A program made the position numbers and the translations under genes. A stretch of DNA of 64,000 nucleotides. Source: a virus. The DNA is taken from positions 1 to 64,000 of the IMG/VR virus record IMGVR_UViG_3300050821_005814. One strand, 5' to 3'. Below, piece by piece: positions 17,343-28,100 of this stretch. The notes under the pieces were generated by a model that was not told where the DNA came from, did no database searches, and worked only from the letters and a program-made list of their open reading frames with translations. Within the stretch, counting starts at the first letter, position 1; the number at the start of each line of letters is the position of its first letter.

Positions 17343-18091
17343 GGAGCCGTAGGCGAGAAGAAGGATGCGAGAGCGGCTGGCGTTCCCCCGCCAGCAGCGA
17401 GAAGATTGAGACCAGCGCCAACGAGGTTCGTGTTGCCGCTGGCGTTATCTGTGAGGGTTGTCGTAGTCGTCGTGCTCAGCAGATAGTTCCCTGCGTCATT
17501 GATAGAAGCACCTGCCGTGTTGCTCCACAGTGACGTGCCATTCATCGTCATCGATGGGTCCGGCGAGTTGAACACTGCCGTGCACATATTGCCGTTGGCG
17601 CTCGTTATCGGAATCGAAATTGCCGCCGTGCTTGCTGGATTAGTAAGCGATGTGCCATTTGTACAGGGCGTAGACTGATTAACGCCAGAGAACTGCACTG
17701 CTATGTAGTCGACTTCTCCCGCCGTTCCTGTCCAACTGATGCTAAGCGTCTTGGCGCCTGTGGCGGGTGCGGCAAGACAGAACATCGCTACCTGCGACGA
17801 ACTTGCACCATCGTAAAGAGATGTGCCGGTGACTGCCGGGACGGTCACACCGTTCCAAGTTGCTGCATATGTCAGAGTTCCGCCCGAGCTTGCTGCAATG
17901 TAGACAACCAACGCTGAGTTGGCTGCACCTGTGACCGTCAGACTGGTATTGGTAAGCGGCGAAGTTGGAGATGCGTCATTAGTAGAAATTGTCCCCTTAG
18001 CTACAAAAGCAACTGCCGCCTCTGCTGTCTGACTAAGCGCGAACAGACAGCAGAGAATTACCAGGAAGTGCTTGAGTCTCTTCATGCTCAT
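17339..18091 (-). CDS. Exported beta-rich protein
   Basis: A 250-residue protein with a Sec signal peptide (MKRLKHFLVILCCLF, cleavage near residue 25 after AEA). The mature part consists of Ser/Thr/Ala/Gly-rich predicted strands like the repeats of the 491-residue neighbour, for example LTYAATWNGVTVPAVTGTSL and KTLSISWTGTAGEVDYIAVQ. It appears to be a single copy of that domain type. Its start overlaps the stop of the giant 2177-residue protein (ATGA). It is probably part of the same surface complex. Confidence 0.7.
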   Translation of the reverse strand: MSMKRLKHFLVILCCLFALSQTAEAAVAFVAKGTISTNDASPTSPLTNTSLTVTGAANSALVVYIAASSGGTLTYAATWNGVTVPAVTGTSLYDGASSSQVAMFCLAAPATGAKTLSISWTGTAGEVDYIAVQFSGVNQSTPCTNGTSLTNPASTAAISIPITSANGNMCTAVFNSPDPSMTMNGTSLWSNTAGASINDAGNYLLSTTTTTTLTDNASGNTNLVGAGLNLLAAGGGTPAALASFFSPTAP

Positions 18092-21000
18092 TGATCCGCC
18101 GATGCAAGGTATTTAGCCCCACCATTAACCCTTGAAATCGACAGCAGGTAAGACGCTGCGGCATGGCCAGTCTGTGTACCCGTACCAGCCGATCCAGCTG
18201 TTATGGCTGTGCCGCCAGGCGTTGCTGCGACCTGGATGTTCGTGCCACTCAAGCCGGTCGCAATCACATAGTAGACCGTGCCTGATGTGAAGTTTGTCGG
18301 CAGACCGCCGCCTGCATTGGTGAAGTAGACAGGTTGCCCGACTGACAGCGTGTTCGTCCAGCCAATGTTGGCTGACGCATTGGTGAATGTCGCTGTCGCT
18401 GTGCTCTTGTCAGCCGATGGGATCGTATCACCCGTGTTCGTCCCCTCTGCATTGAACCCGGAGAACGTGATCGTGCCGAACCCGCCGCCGAGGTAGACAC
18501 GCACCAAGCAACTACCATCGCTCGTCGGCGCAGCAATCGTCGAAGCACCAGCATCGACCATCCACTGACCGGGATTCTTACCGCAGTCAATCGTTGTCGT
18601 GCCGGTCGTGACGGTGCCAATGGAGAACGCCGTCAGGTTGAAGCCGCCAGATAGTGTCTGGTCAGCAGTATTCAGCGTCGCCATGTTTGCGGTGCAGCCG
18701 ATACCAGTGCCTGACGTATAGATCAAGGCACTTGATGCCGTCGAGCAACTCGGCATAGCAAAGGCTGTCGGCGAGGCTGAACCACTCGTGGCATTAGCTA
18801 GTACAGTGTTCGCAGCAATCGCCACAAGACCACCGGCAGGCAAGCCAGTAGCATTCGTCAGCGTCAAGGCGCTTGGCGTACCTCCTGCGCCATTGAAGGT
18901 CACGAAAGCGCCAGCGCTACCAACGTTGACCGCCAATGCCGTAACGACACCTGTGCCCAGCGCATCGCACGCCATGACTGTCGTCGCCGAATTGACGATT
19001 GCGCAAGGTGCTGTTGCGCCTGAGATCGTCGTTGTGCCGGGCGTGATCGTTGACGCTGATGCTGTGATAGCGACGCTTGCAGCAGCAGTGATCAACCCTT
19101 TCGCATTGACTGTGAACTGCCCGACATGCGTCGCGTCACCAAAGCTACCAACGTTGGCATTGACAGTCGCAAGCGTTGTGACAAGCGCGCCGGCAGTCGT
19201 GATGTCACCGCTCAGGTCACCAGCCGTTGCAGCGCCAGTACCATCGAGGAACTTCATCAGCGCGCCGCTTGTGATCGTGCCAAACCCAGGAAAGCCCCAT
19301 GCACTGATCTGGCTCGTCGTCGTGTTGAAGTTGTAGCCGTAGAACCCGCCAGTATGTAGGGATGTGCTAAGCGGCAGACCATTGACTGTCTGACTGTTGT
19401 TTGCAATCGTCAGCGTCGTCGCATTCTGGTCCGTGATAAATGCAGTCTGACCAGATGCAAGCGTCGCCAGCGTCGCTGTGATGCTTGAGCCGTTGTAGTC
19501 GTCTTCACCGCCAAGATTCGCTGTCGTCGCGCTGGTCGTGTGCGTCGTCGCTGCGGATGTCAGCAACGTTGAGGCGACAACACCGCACGACAGCACAGTC
19601 GTTGAAGGGTTCTGCAACACGCAAGGCGATGTCGCACCGACAACGGTCGTTGTGCCTGGTGTGATCGTAGTAGCTGAACCGCCGCTTGCTGTCAGCACAC
19701 CTGCACTAATTGTGATCGTCGTACCATCGGGACGCGAGCAACCAATCACCGATGCCGTTGCTGTCGTGCAGCTCAACGTCCCGGCTGAATTCGTCAGCGT
19801 AGCGCCGATTGCTGTGACAGCCGTTGCAGTCCAATTGTTGGAGGTTACAGCAGCAACGCCGTTGATGAACAACCCTGTCGCATTAACGGTGCCAGCTCCC
19901 TGCGCCCCGCCTGTTGGCGACCCGACCGTAACCCCCGCCCCAGCGTCCGTGATCGTCGAGGCGGCTGCTGCACCGCTGCCATCGAGAAACTTCATGACAG
20001 CATTGGTCGTGATCGTGCCAAACCCGGGGAATCCATACGCATCCCACGACGTTCCGTTGAATGTGTATGAGTAGAACCCATTGGTATGCAGTGACGTTGA
20101 CAACGCCAGTCCATTGACGGTCACGCTGTTGTTCGCGATCGTCAGCACTGTCGCGTTCTGATTGGTAATCAACTGCGTTGCGTTAGCGACTGGCGACGCG
20201 GGACCTGTTGCTGTGATGCTGGTCCCATTGTAGTTGTCTTGCCCGCCAGGGTTGGCAACAGCAGCACTGACAGTATGCGTTGAATCCGTGACGAGCGACG
20301 CAAGCGTGCCGCCGCTAATGCTGAAGGCTGAGCTCAATGCAACGCACTGCATCACCGTCGTCGCTGAGTTCGCAATCAAGCAAGGAGCTGTTGCACCGCT
20401 GACTGTCGTTGTCCCTGGCGTGATTGTAGTCGCAGACCCGCCGCTTGCTGTGATGACGCCTCCCGACGCCGTGATCGTTGTGCCGTCTACCTTGACCAAC
20501 CCAAAGGTCGACGCAGACCCCAAGGCAACGGCGGGTGATGCATCAGACCGCATGAACGTTGTTGCGGTACCATTGTTGGCGGTCGATCCTGCAGTCGCTG
20601 TCGGATTTGCAGCAGCAGCAGTGCTGACAGCTGTGCCACCGACCTGCAAGCCTGTGCAATTCCAATTCGTTGTGCCAGTAGCGACCGTGCAAACACTTGT
20701 GCCGCTCTTGTTGAACACGCTGATGTCATTCGTTGAGCCTTGCCCAATCAATGCTAGCCCACCAGTTGTGCTCAGCAGGTAGACATCACCCTCGCCATTC
20801 GCAGCAAGCGTAGGTGTCGTGATGCCGCCTGCAAGACCAAGCGTGCCAGCCGCTTGCGTTGGTGCAGCGCCCGTGATCGCAAGCGTTGCGCCACTACCGA
20901 CGACCATAGCTGCTGCAGTATTGGTGCCGCTCGTGATTGAGCTAAACGCTGGCGCACCCCCGCTTGCGGCCAGGGGACCGACAGTCGCTCCCGCAATGCG

Positions 21001-24000
21001 CACAAACAACCCAGACGCTGTCGTCCACAGATCACCATTGACAGGGGCCGTTGGTGCTGCGCCTTGCGGTAGATTCAGCCCAGCCGTTCCAGTAGCGGAC
21101 GCGACAGTCGTCAATTCGCCAGTCATTGTGCACGCTGCGAGCGCGCAGTCTGCTGACGCATGGCCTGTCAACGCACCGGTGATCGTCGCTACTGTGAAGC
21201 TTGGCACCGTACCAGTGAATGTCGGCGTAGCAATGGATGGGCTCGTCGCCTCGACAATCGTTCCGCTAGAACCTGTCACAGTGTTACCAAGGACCGTGAC
21301 AGTACCACTCGTTGAGGGTAGCGTGATGGTCGGGGACGAGGCGCTGGATGTTGGCACAAGCGTTGTAACGCCGCCTCCCAACGTTGCAAACGTGATAGTG
21401 CCTGTGGCTGTACCAGAGATACCTATGCTAATGATCGACGTGCCATCGAAGTTGAAGCCTGGCGAACCGCTAAGTGCGCCGCTCCCATTGAACAGCACGT
21501 TGTGGTTGGAGCCTGCTATCGTCAGCGCAGTAGCGCCGTTGATGAACAATCCCGTCGCATTGAGCGTACCTGCGCCTTGCGCACCGCCAGTCGGGGATCC
21601 AATAGTAACGCCTGCGCCTGCATCGGTGATGGTGGACGCTGTCGCAGCACCGCTACCATCGGCAAACTTCATGAGCGCGTTCGTCGTGATCGTCCCGAAG
21701 CCCGGGAAGCCGTATGCATCCCATGAGGTCCCATTGGACGTGTAGACATAGAACCCATTGGTACGGAGCGTTGTCGACAAGGCGAGGCCGTTCACAGTCA
21801 CGCTGTTGTTAGCAATCGTCAACGCGGACGCATTCTGATTGACGATCAACTGCGTGCTGTTTGCTGGCGGCGCTGCCAGGCCGGTCGCTGTGATGCTTGA
21901 GCCGTTGTAGTTGTCCTGACCACCCGCATTCGCGACTGACGCACTGACGGTATGCGTCGTGTCTGGCACAAGCGATGCAAGCGCACCACCGCTCATTGAG
22001 AACGTTGTGCCAAGCGTGATGCACGCGGACGTTGAGCCAGTCGAATTTGCGAGCAAGCAAGGCGACAGTCCACCTGAGATCGTGGTCGTACCTGGCGTGA
22101 TGGATGTCGCTGATCCGCCAACGGCTGAAATGACGCCAGCCGATGCTGTGATTGTCGTACCATCGACTTTCACAACGCCAAACGTCGAAGCGCTACCCAG
22201 CGCAACAGCAGGAGCAGCGTCAGACCGCATGAACGTTGTTGCACTGCCGTTCACTGCTGCTGAACCAGCCGTTGCAGTCGGGTTGGCTGCAGTTGCTGTG
22301 CTGACTGCAACGCCTCCCACCTGCAAGCCTGTGCAATTGAAGGTCGTTGTACCCGTCGGAACAACGCACACGTTGCTGCCCGCTTTGTTCAGGAGGGTCA
22401 GGTCATTCGTTGACCCCTGCCCAATAAGCGCAAGGCCGCCTGTTGTCGACAGCAGGTAGACATCACCTTCACCATTCGCGGCGAGTGTTGGCGATGTTAC
22501 ATTGCCTGCAATACCAAGCGTCCCCGCAGCTTGCGTTGGCAACGCGCCTGTATGCGAAACGGCACCACTGAAAATTGACGTCCCGCTGTACGTGTTGTTA
22601 CCATTTAGCAGCGGGACTGTAGCGCCGCTTGTACCGATGATGGAGAAGGTCAGCAAACCTGACGCTGCGTTGACAGCATTGGCCATAGCTGTGATCACGC
22701 TCGCGCTGATCGCATCGCAAGCCATGACCGTCGTGGCTGAGTTCACAATCGCGCAAGGTGCCGTTGCACCGGTGATCGTTGTCGTACCGGGAATGATCGT
22801 TGTCGCTGATCCGCCGCTTGCGCTGATCACGCCTGCTGATGCAGTGATCGTCGTACCATCGACCTTGACCAACCCGAACTGGCTAGCACTGCCAAGCTGG
22901 ATAGCAGGCGCGGCATCGGACCGCATGAATGTCGTAGCAACGCCATTGACCGCCGTGTTGCTCGCCGTTGCGCTAGGATTCGCGCCTGCGGGAGCGGCTG
23001 CTGGCGTTTGCCAATTAGCTGCGGTCCCGCTCGTCGCTGTCAGAACCTGCCCGGCACCAGGAGCCGTCGCCCCATTGACAACGATTGTCGTTGTCGCGGA
23101 GTTCAGCGCATTTGCTGTCGTCGCGATCCCCGCAGTCAAGCTCGCAGCCGTTCCAGTCGCATTTGTCAGCACGATTGAGCTTGGCGTGCCGCCTGCCCCA
23201 TTGAAGGTGACAAATGCGCCTGCATTCCCAACTGCAACTGCCAGCGCTGTCGCGACGTTTGCCCCCAAGCCTGTGAGCCCGCCCAACGCCATTGAGGCTG
23301 CTGTGATGGATGTGTTGCAGCTAAAGCCTGTGCCGCTTGTCCAGTTGAGCGCGCTGCCCGCAGTACTGCACGATGGGACTGCCAAGCCGCTTGGCGTTGT
23401 CGCAGTCAATGCACCGAGGAGCTGGTTCGCTGCGAGCGCTGGAAGCTGGCTGTAGGTCAAGCCTGTCAAGCCGCTGCCATTGCCATTGATCGCAAGGAGC
23501 GTTGCTGCGCCAGCGGGGAATGTGATCGCACCGCCGCCCGTTGCCGGCGCATGCAACACGACCTGTCCACTTGTCGACCCATTGAGCGCAAGCGAGCCAT
23601 CGTTATGCGCTTGCGTACCAGCCCACGTGTTGTTGCCGTTGAGCACGGGAACAAGCGCACCGCTTGTGCCAATGATGCTGAACGTCAGCAGTCCGCTTGC
23701 CGCATTGACTGCATTCGCCATGGCCGTGATGACGCCTGCATTGATTGCGTCGCAGACCATCGTTGTGCCAGCGCTATTAACGATTGCGCAGGGCGGCGTG
23801 CCTCCGCCAATCGTTGTCGTACCTGGGACAATGGATGTCGCTGAGCCGCCCACCGCTGTGATCACGCCGCCAGTAATGGTGATCGTCGCCCCGTCAGGAC
23901 GCACGCAACCCAATTGCCCTGTCGTCGCTGTCGTGCAGGAGATCACGCCTGCTGCATTGCTGATGGTCGACCCATCAGTCTCAACGAGACCGAACTGAAT

Positions 24001-24621
24001 GGCGCTAGCCTTCTGAATGGCTGGTGCACCGTCTGACCGCATATAGGTCGTGGCTGTGCCATTGATTGCAGTCGGTCCGGCCGTTGCCGTCGGGTTGGCT
24101 GCTGTCGGTGCCGTTGCAGGCGTCTGCCAGGTTGCTGCTGTGCTGCTCGTAGCCGTCAACACCTGCCCTGGACTGGGGGCTGTTGCAGCGCTGACGTTCA
24201 CGATGGTCGTCGCTGAGTTCAGCGCATTCGTTGACGTTGAAACGAGGTTGCCGGTGATGTTGGGACTGGGGATTGTCAACCCAGATGGCAAGGTCGTTGA
24301 AATCGTCGGGGCGCCTGACCCATTCGTCACCAGCACGCCATTGTTGGCAGTCGCTAGGTTAGCGACAACGCCAGCAAGGTTGTATAGCAGCCCATTGGTC
24401 GCACCGCCGCTGATCGTCGTTGTGCCGATGATGATTGCAGAGCTCCCGCTGCTCGAGCACGTCGGGCAGGAGATCTTGCGCAAGCCATACCCGGGGCCTG
24501 ATGGCGTCACGACTATCGGCGCGACGCCAACGATGTCAGGCGGTGGGGGGTTGGCTGCTACTGCGTTGTGCGCAATGACCAGCGCAAGCAGTATGGTAGC
24601 AATGGCTACAATGCGGCGCAT
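18088..24621 (-). CDS. Giant exported repetitive adhesin-like protein
   Basis: A 2177-residue protein with a Sec signal peptide (MRRIVAIATILLALVIAHNA, cleavage near 22). The rest is almost entirely Thr/Ser/Ala/Gly/Val. The unit SATTITPGTTTISG...PCAIVNS...V..CDA recurs about eight times, and blocks such as ATTFMRSDAAPA.QLGSAS and GFPGFGTITTNA recur two to three times. About 1 kb is duplicated in frame with an offset of 1,677 bases. This resembles long phage fibre or adhesin stalks built by repeat expansion. ATG 24621 has GGAGG upstream. The composition alone gives no receptor. Confidence 0.8.
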   Translation of the reverse strand: MRRIVAIATILLALVIAHNAVAANPPPPDIVGVAPIVVTPSGPGYGLRKISCPTCSSSGSSAIIIGTTTISGGATNGLLYNLAGVVANLATANNGVLVTNGSGAPTISTTLPSGLTIPSPNITGNLVSTSTNALNSATTIVNVSAATAPSPGQVLTATSSTAATWQTPATAPTAANPTATAGPTAINGTATTYMRSDGAPAIQKASAIQFGLVETDGSTISNAAGVISCTTATTGQLGCVRPDGATITITGGVITAVGGSATSIVPGTTTIGGGTPPCAIVNSAGTTMVCDAINAGVITAMANAVNAASGLLTFSIIGTSGALVPVLNGNNTWAGTQAHNDGSLALNGSTSGQVVLHAPATGGGAITFPAGAATLLAINGNGSGLTGLTYSQLPALAANQLLGALTATTPSGLAVPSCSTAGSALNWTSGTGFSCNTSITAASMALGGLTGLGANVATALAVAVGNAGAFVTFNGAGGTPSSIVLTNATGTAASLTAGIATTANALNSATTTIVVNGATAPGAGQVLTATSGTAANWQTPAAAPAGANPSATASNTAVNGVATTFMRSDAAPAIQLGSASQFGLVKVDGTTITASAGVISASGGSATTIIPGTTTITGATAPCAIVNSATTVMACDAISASVITAMANAVNAASGLLTFSIIGTSGATVPLLNGNNTYSGTSIFSGAVSHTGALPTQAAGTLGIAGNVTSPTLAANGEGDVYLLSTTGGLALIGQGSTNDLTLLNKAGSNVCVVPTGTTTFNCTGLQVGGVAVSTATAANPTATAGSAAVNGSATTFMRSDAAPAVALGSASTFGVVKVDGTTITASAGVISAVGGSATSITPGTTTISGGLSPCLLANSTGSTSACITLGTTFSMSGGALASLVPDTTHTVSASVANAGGQDNYNGSSITATGLAAPPANSTQLIVNQNASALTIANNSVTVNGLALSTTLRTNGFYVYTSNGTSWDAYGFPGFGTITTNALMKFADGSGAATASTITDAGAGVTIGSPTGGAQGAGTLNATGLFINGATALTIAGSNHNVLFNGSGALSGSPGFNFDGTSIISIGISGTATGTITFATLGGGVTTLVPTSSASSPTITLPSTSGTVTVLGNTVTGSSGTIVEATSPSIATPTFTGTVPSFTVATITGALTGHASADCALAACTMTGELTTVASATGTAGLNLPQGAAPTAPVNGDLWTTASGLFVRIAGATVGPLAASGGAPAFSSITSGTNTAAAMVVGSGATLAITGAAPTQAAGTLGLAGGITTPTLAANGEGDVYLLSTTGGLALIGQGSTNDISVFNKSGTSVCTVATGTTNWNCTGLQVGGTAVSTAAAANPTATAGSTANNGTATTFMRSDASPAVALGSASTFGLVKVDGTTITASGGVITASGGSATTITPGTTTVSGATAPCLIANSATTVMQCVALSSAFSISGGTLASLVTDSTHTVSAAVANPGGQDNYNGTSITATGPASPVANATQLITNQNATVLTIANNSVTVNGLALSTSLHTNGFYSYTFNGTSWDAYGFPGFGTITTNAVMKFLDGSGAAAASTITDAGAGVTVGSPTGGAQGAGTVNATGLFINGVAAVTSNNWTATAVTAIGATLTNSAGTLSCTTATASVIGCSRPDGTTITISAGVLTASGGSATTITPGTTTVVGATSPCVLQNPSTTVLSCGVVASTLLTSAATTHTTSATTANLGGEDDYNGSSITATLATLASGQTAFITDQNATTLTIANNSQTVNGLPLSTSLHTGGFYGYNFNTTTSQISAWGFPGFGTITSGALMKFLDGTGAATAGDLSGDITTAGALVTTLATVNANVGSFGDATHVGQFTVNAKGLITAAASVAITASASTITPGTTTISGATAPCAIVNSATTVMACDALGTGVVTALAVNVGSAGAFVTFNGAGGTPSALTLTNATGLPAGGLVAIAANTVLANATSGSASPTAFAMPSCSTASSALIYTSGTGIGCTANMATLNTADQTLSGGFNLTAFSIGTVTTGTTTIDCGKNPGQWMVDAGASTIAAPTSDGSCLVRVYLGGGFGTITFSGFNAEGTNTGDTIPSADKSTATATFTNASANIGWTNTLSVGQPVYFTNAGGGLPTNFTSGTVYYVIATGLSGTNIQVAATPGGTAITAGSAGTGTQTGHAAASYLLSISRVNGGAKYLASADQ
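19858..20870 (-). repeat. In-frame ~1 kb repeat within giant adhesin, copy 1
   Basis: This segment matches the segment starting 1,677 bases further right with the same offset at both ends (GCCGTTGATGAACAA at 19858 and 21535; TTGCGTTGG at 20854 and 22531). The encoded blocks share LAANGEGDVYLLSTTGGLAL and GTSWDAYGFPGFGTITTNA. A shorter third copy lies at about 19200-19480. Confidence 0.8.
21535..22547 (-). repeat. In-frame ~1 kb repeat within giant adhesin, copy 2
   Basis: Partner of the copy at 19858..20870. No net insertion or deletion separates the copies. Differences are scattered substitutions, so the duplication is not recent but has been kept in frame. Confidence 0.8.
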
Positions 24622-24626
24622 GTAAA

Positions 24627-25106
24627 TTAGCCTCCGATTGCGGAGATCTGAGCGGTACCGTTGTCGCAGATGGCGTTGATGACGGCTCCCGGTGCTGGCG
24701 GGGGGTCGACAGTGAACGAACCACCACCTGGATAGATCGGCGCACCGACACCTACCTGCGCAGCACTACCATCGACGGTGATCCACACGGTTCCCGGCGG
24801 ATCACCAGCCCCAGGGGACGTTGAAGTCGTTGTATTGAATATGGTCACAAGACGCGTGATCACGCCAGCAGCAACGATAGCGGTCGTCACGCCGCCAACT
24901 GTCGTTGCCTCCAGTATGGAGCCTTGCGGCAGGTAGGCGAGCGTGCCGTGCGATGTCGGTAGCGGGTTGGTCGGACCGACTGGCGCGCCATTGACGCGCT
25001 GCGCTGTCTGAAACGCAAGGTTACCGCTACTGTCTGCGACTGCTTGGAATGGACGCTCGTCTCCAAGGCCATCGATGACTTGAACCGTTGTGGTTGTATC
25101 AGCCAT
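24627..25106 (-). CDS. Small structural protein candidate, not exported
   Basis: A 159-residue protein between the two giant exported proteins and the only member of that block without a signal peptide (MADTTTTVQVIDGLGDERPF). Segments such as DSSGNLAFQTAQRVNGAPVG, GVITRLVTIFNTTT and GTVWITVDG suggest a small beta domain with a Pro/Gly-rich C-terminal stretch. It could be a virion decoration or chaperone-like partner of the fibres. ATG 25106 has GAGGTG upstream. Not recognised. Confidence 0.65.
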   Translation of the reverse strand: MADTTTTVQVIDGLGDERPFQAVADSSGNLAFQTAQRVNGAPVGPTNPLPTSHGTLAYLPQGSILEATTVGGVTTAIVAAGVITRLVTIFNTTTSTSPGAGDPPGTVWITVDGSAAQVGVGAPIYPGGGSFTVDPPPAPGAVINAICDNGTAQISAIGG

Positions 25107-25128
25107 GATGCAAACACCTCATATGAAT

Positions 25129-28100
25129 TTAGATTTGCGAGCTGCGCGTCATGGTGCAGCGTCCGCCAATATCCCATGTGTTCACGGTCGGCGTGATCTC
25201 GAGATCAATTGCGCCAAGCGTTGTGTCAGCAGCAGGTGCCGCAATGGAGATACGCCCGCCTGCACTCGATGTCGCGTAGTCCTGCGTCCATGATGTGGGG
25301 AGCCCTATGATTTGCGTTGTCGATGCTGTCGCACCCATCTGCGCACCAAATGCGACATGCCAACCAATCGCATCGCTACCACCGTGATTCAAGCTTGTAG
25401 CTGCGACAGTGCAGACAACGTTCACAGTCGAGTGCGGCGGGAAGTTAAGCGTGTTGCCTGCAATCTGCAGTGTGACCGTCGCGCCTGATCCCCCACCACC
25501 TGACACGGCTGCAGTCGCCTCTGCAACGCAACCCGTTCCTGGATTGTTGACGCCAATGTTGCCAAGCGTACCGCCAGCACCGAGATCACCATTGACGATG
25601 GCACCCGTGCAGCCAGTAACTGTGATCGTCGGTAACGACGTGTAGCCAGTACCGCCCAAAGGTCGGTAGACGTTATAGATGTAGGAGCTCGCTGCCTGCC
25701 CATTGCTTGTCAGGCGCGTGTTGCCCGTGATGCCTGTCGCCTGGATCGTGCAAGCGACTATATGCGGTGCGCGATAGTCACAATTGCTGAAGGTCGTCGA
25801 TGCGACATCAACAGCCGACCCAAGCGAGCTACCAGGGCCACCCTGCGACTGAATGATTGCGCCGAATGCATTGTTGGGGAACCCGCCATACTCCTGCCCC
25901 AAGCACATGATGCACTTGTAGCCTGTGACGACTACGCCCGACTGCTCCCCCCATACCAACCCAAGGTCTGGTCCCAAAGCACCGAGTGCAGCGTTTGGCG
26001 TTGAGCCGCCAATGTGAACGTATAGTCCTTGCGTGTTGCGCATGTAGGTGACGCCAGACACCGCAAGCAAGTCGTTCTCGTAGTTTGCGCAACCATGCAC
26101 AAACGATGTACCAGCTAACTCTTCGCAATAGGATCCATAGGTCGTGTGCGCTCCCTGGTAGACGGTTGCTGAACCGCCCTCATTGCTTTGGATCCAAATC
26201 GCCGTGTTGATCGCTTGGTCAATCCCAGGGTTGGTGTGCGTGCCAACTGCTGTCATGCTTTGCGAGCTAGCGCTGATTGACTGGCTTAGGTTGTAGGTGC
26301 CGTTCCCACCGGTGCCTGTACCAAATGACACGATCGTCAGCGGAACAGGTGCACCTGAATAGGTGATCGTCTGACCAATGAGGAGCGGTGACCCAGAGTA
26401 TGCGCTGACGGTCAAGAGACCGCTTGCTATGACGCCAGTAAACGTGCCGCGCGTCTGCGCATTGCCGAGGATGTTGACGAATGCATTGAGGCCAATGCGA
26501 TTGCCGACCGCGACCGAACCATTCGGCGCGATATCGTCCTCAAGGTTGAAGAGCTGCGGGGCGTTCGTTGAGGTCGACGTGAACGAATCGCTGATCCGCG
26601 CATTCCATGCGAATGCAGTGCCTGACGTGATCGATCCTGTCACAAAGCCTGTCTCGCTCAACCATGCGGTGGGATTGGCATTGGACAGCACAGCCCCATT
26701 TCCCGTACGCGCGATGGTCGGACCAGCCGCAATGTGCGCCCAGGTGCTCTCGCCAGCAAAGTTGGTTACCGCACTAGCGTTGCCGATGTTGGTCGCAGTC
26801 GCGCTGGTCGTGCCGACGCCAATGGCATTTGCAATTGCATAGGCAAAGTTTACCTGTGCGCCAGTGCCTGTGCCGCCAAGGAGCGTGACAGGATTGGTCG
26901 GCGCTGCGCTTGCGTAGTGACCAGGCGTGACGATTGTGTACCCAACGATCTGATTGCTGCCGTTCACTGAGATCGACAGTATCGTGCCTGTCGATGGGTC
27001 ATACAGGTGATCCGTCGATCGGTAGTTGGTCCCGGTGACACCGCTCGGTACTGTCGCAGCGTTGACCTCTCCCCCACCAACATCGATCGTCGCAGTCGAA
27101 CCGGACGTCGATATCTTCATAGACTGTACGAGGAGCTGCCCAAGGTTGCTGACCTTGAACCCGCCAGTCAAACGGAACGCTGAGTCCGTGAACTCAACGC
27201 CGGACAAGTCGATACCGCGGCCTGTCTGCGGATTCACATAGCTACCAAAGCCTGAGAACTGATCAGGCGCTCCCGGGTTGTACCCAAAGAGCGTGCCACC
27301 TGCAGTCGCTGCGAAGGTGTTTCCCCCGCCTACTGCGTACACAAGGTTGAAAGGAGCAGTGCCTCCCGTAACGGAGATAGCTTGGTCTATTTCGTTCCCT
27401 TGCAAGTTGCCGTACCCGACGACATGCAGACCATAGCGCGTCGCAGCCGATGCGCCTGTGTAAATGCCGACGTCAATCTCGCGCCCCGCGCATCCGGACA
27501 AGTTGGTAGCGCCAGCGAAGCACCACATCTGGTCGCCGCCAGCATATACGAAGCCGGCTGACGATCCGCCATTAGGTGCTGTGCCGCCTTGGTTAGCTGA
27601 GATCGCAGTCGTCAAAACCTGCGCTTGCCACTGACGACCAGTATCGGATGTGCTGCCGATGAACGACTGAATGTTGAGCGATACGTTCTGCGCAGAGCGC
27701 GAACCGCTACCATTCAAGCTGACGTAGTTCCAAGTGCAGGTACCGTCGGCAATGCCAGTACCGGTGCCTGTAGGACCTGTGCCGCTGCTGCTTGATGTGC
27801 AGGAGGCAGCAGTCTCTGTGTAGTAATTCCCATTGGCTGCGCGATTGTTCCCCGTCACATAAGCCGTGCTCTGCTGCCAGGGTGCGCCGCCATATGCACC
27901 GCCGATCAAAAACCACGTCGCACCTTGCGATGCATTCGGGATAGCAGAGATGTCCTGATTGATGACTATCTTGTTGGCTGCGATCGTGCCAGATGACACA
28001 GACCCCGCAAGATTAAGCGATTCGAGGAACCCATACTGCGTGCCGATACCAGCTTGCGTGCCAGAGAAGGTCAACGTCCCACCAACGCCTGCGTACAGCG

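Noticed and set aside
18088-24621. CRISPR-like or mobile repeat array
   Set aside because: The repeats are in-frame protein-coding duplications without uniform spacers.
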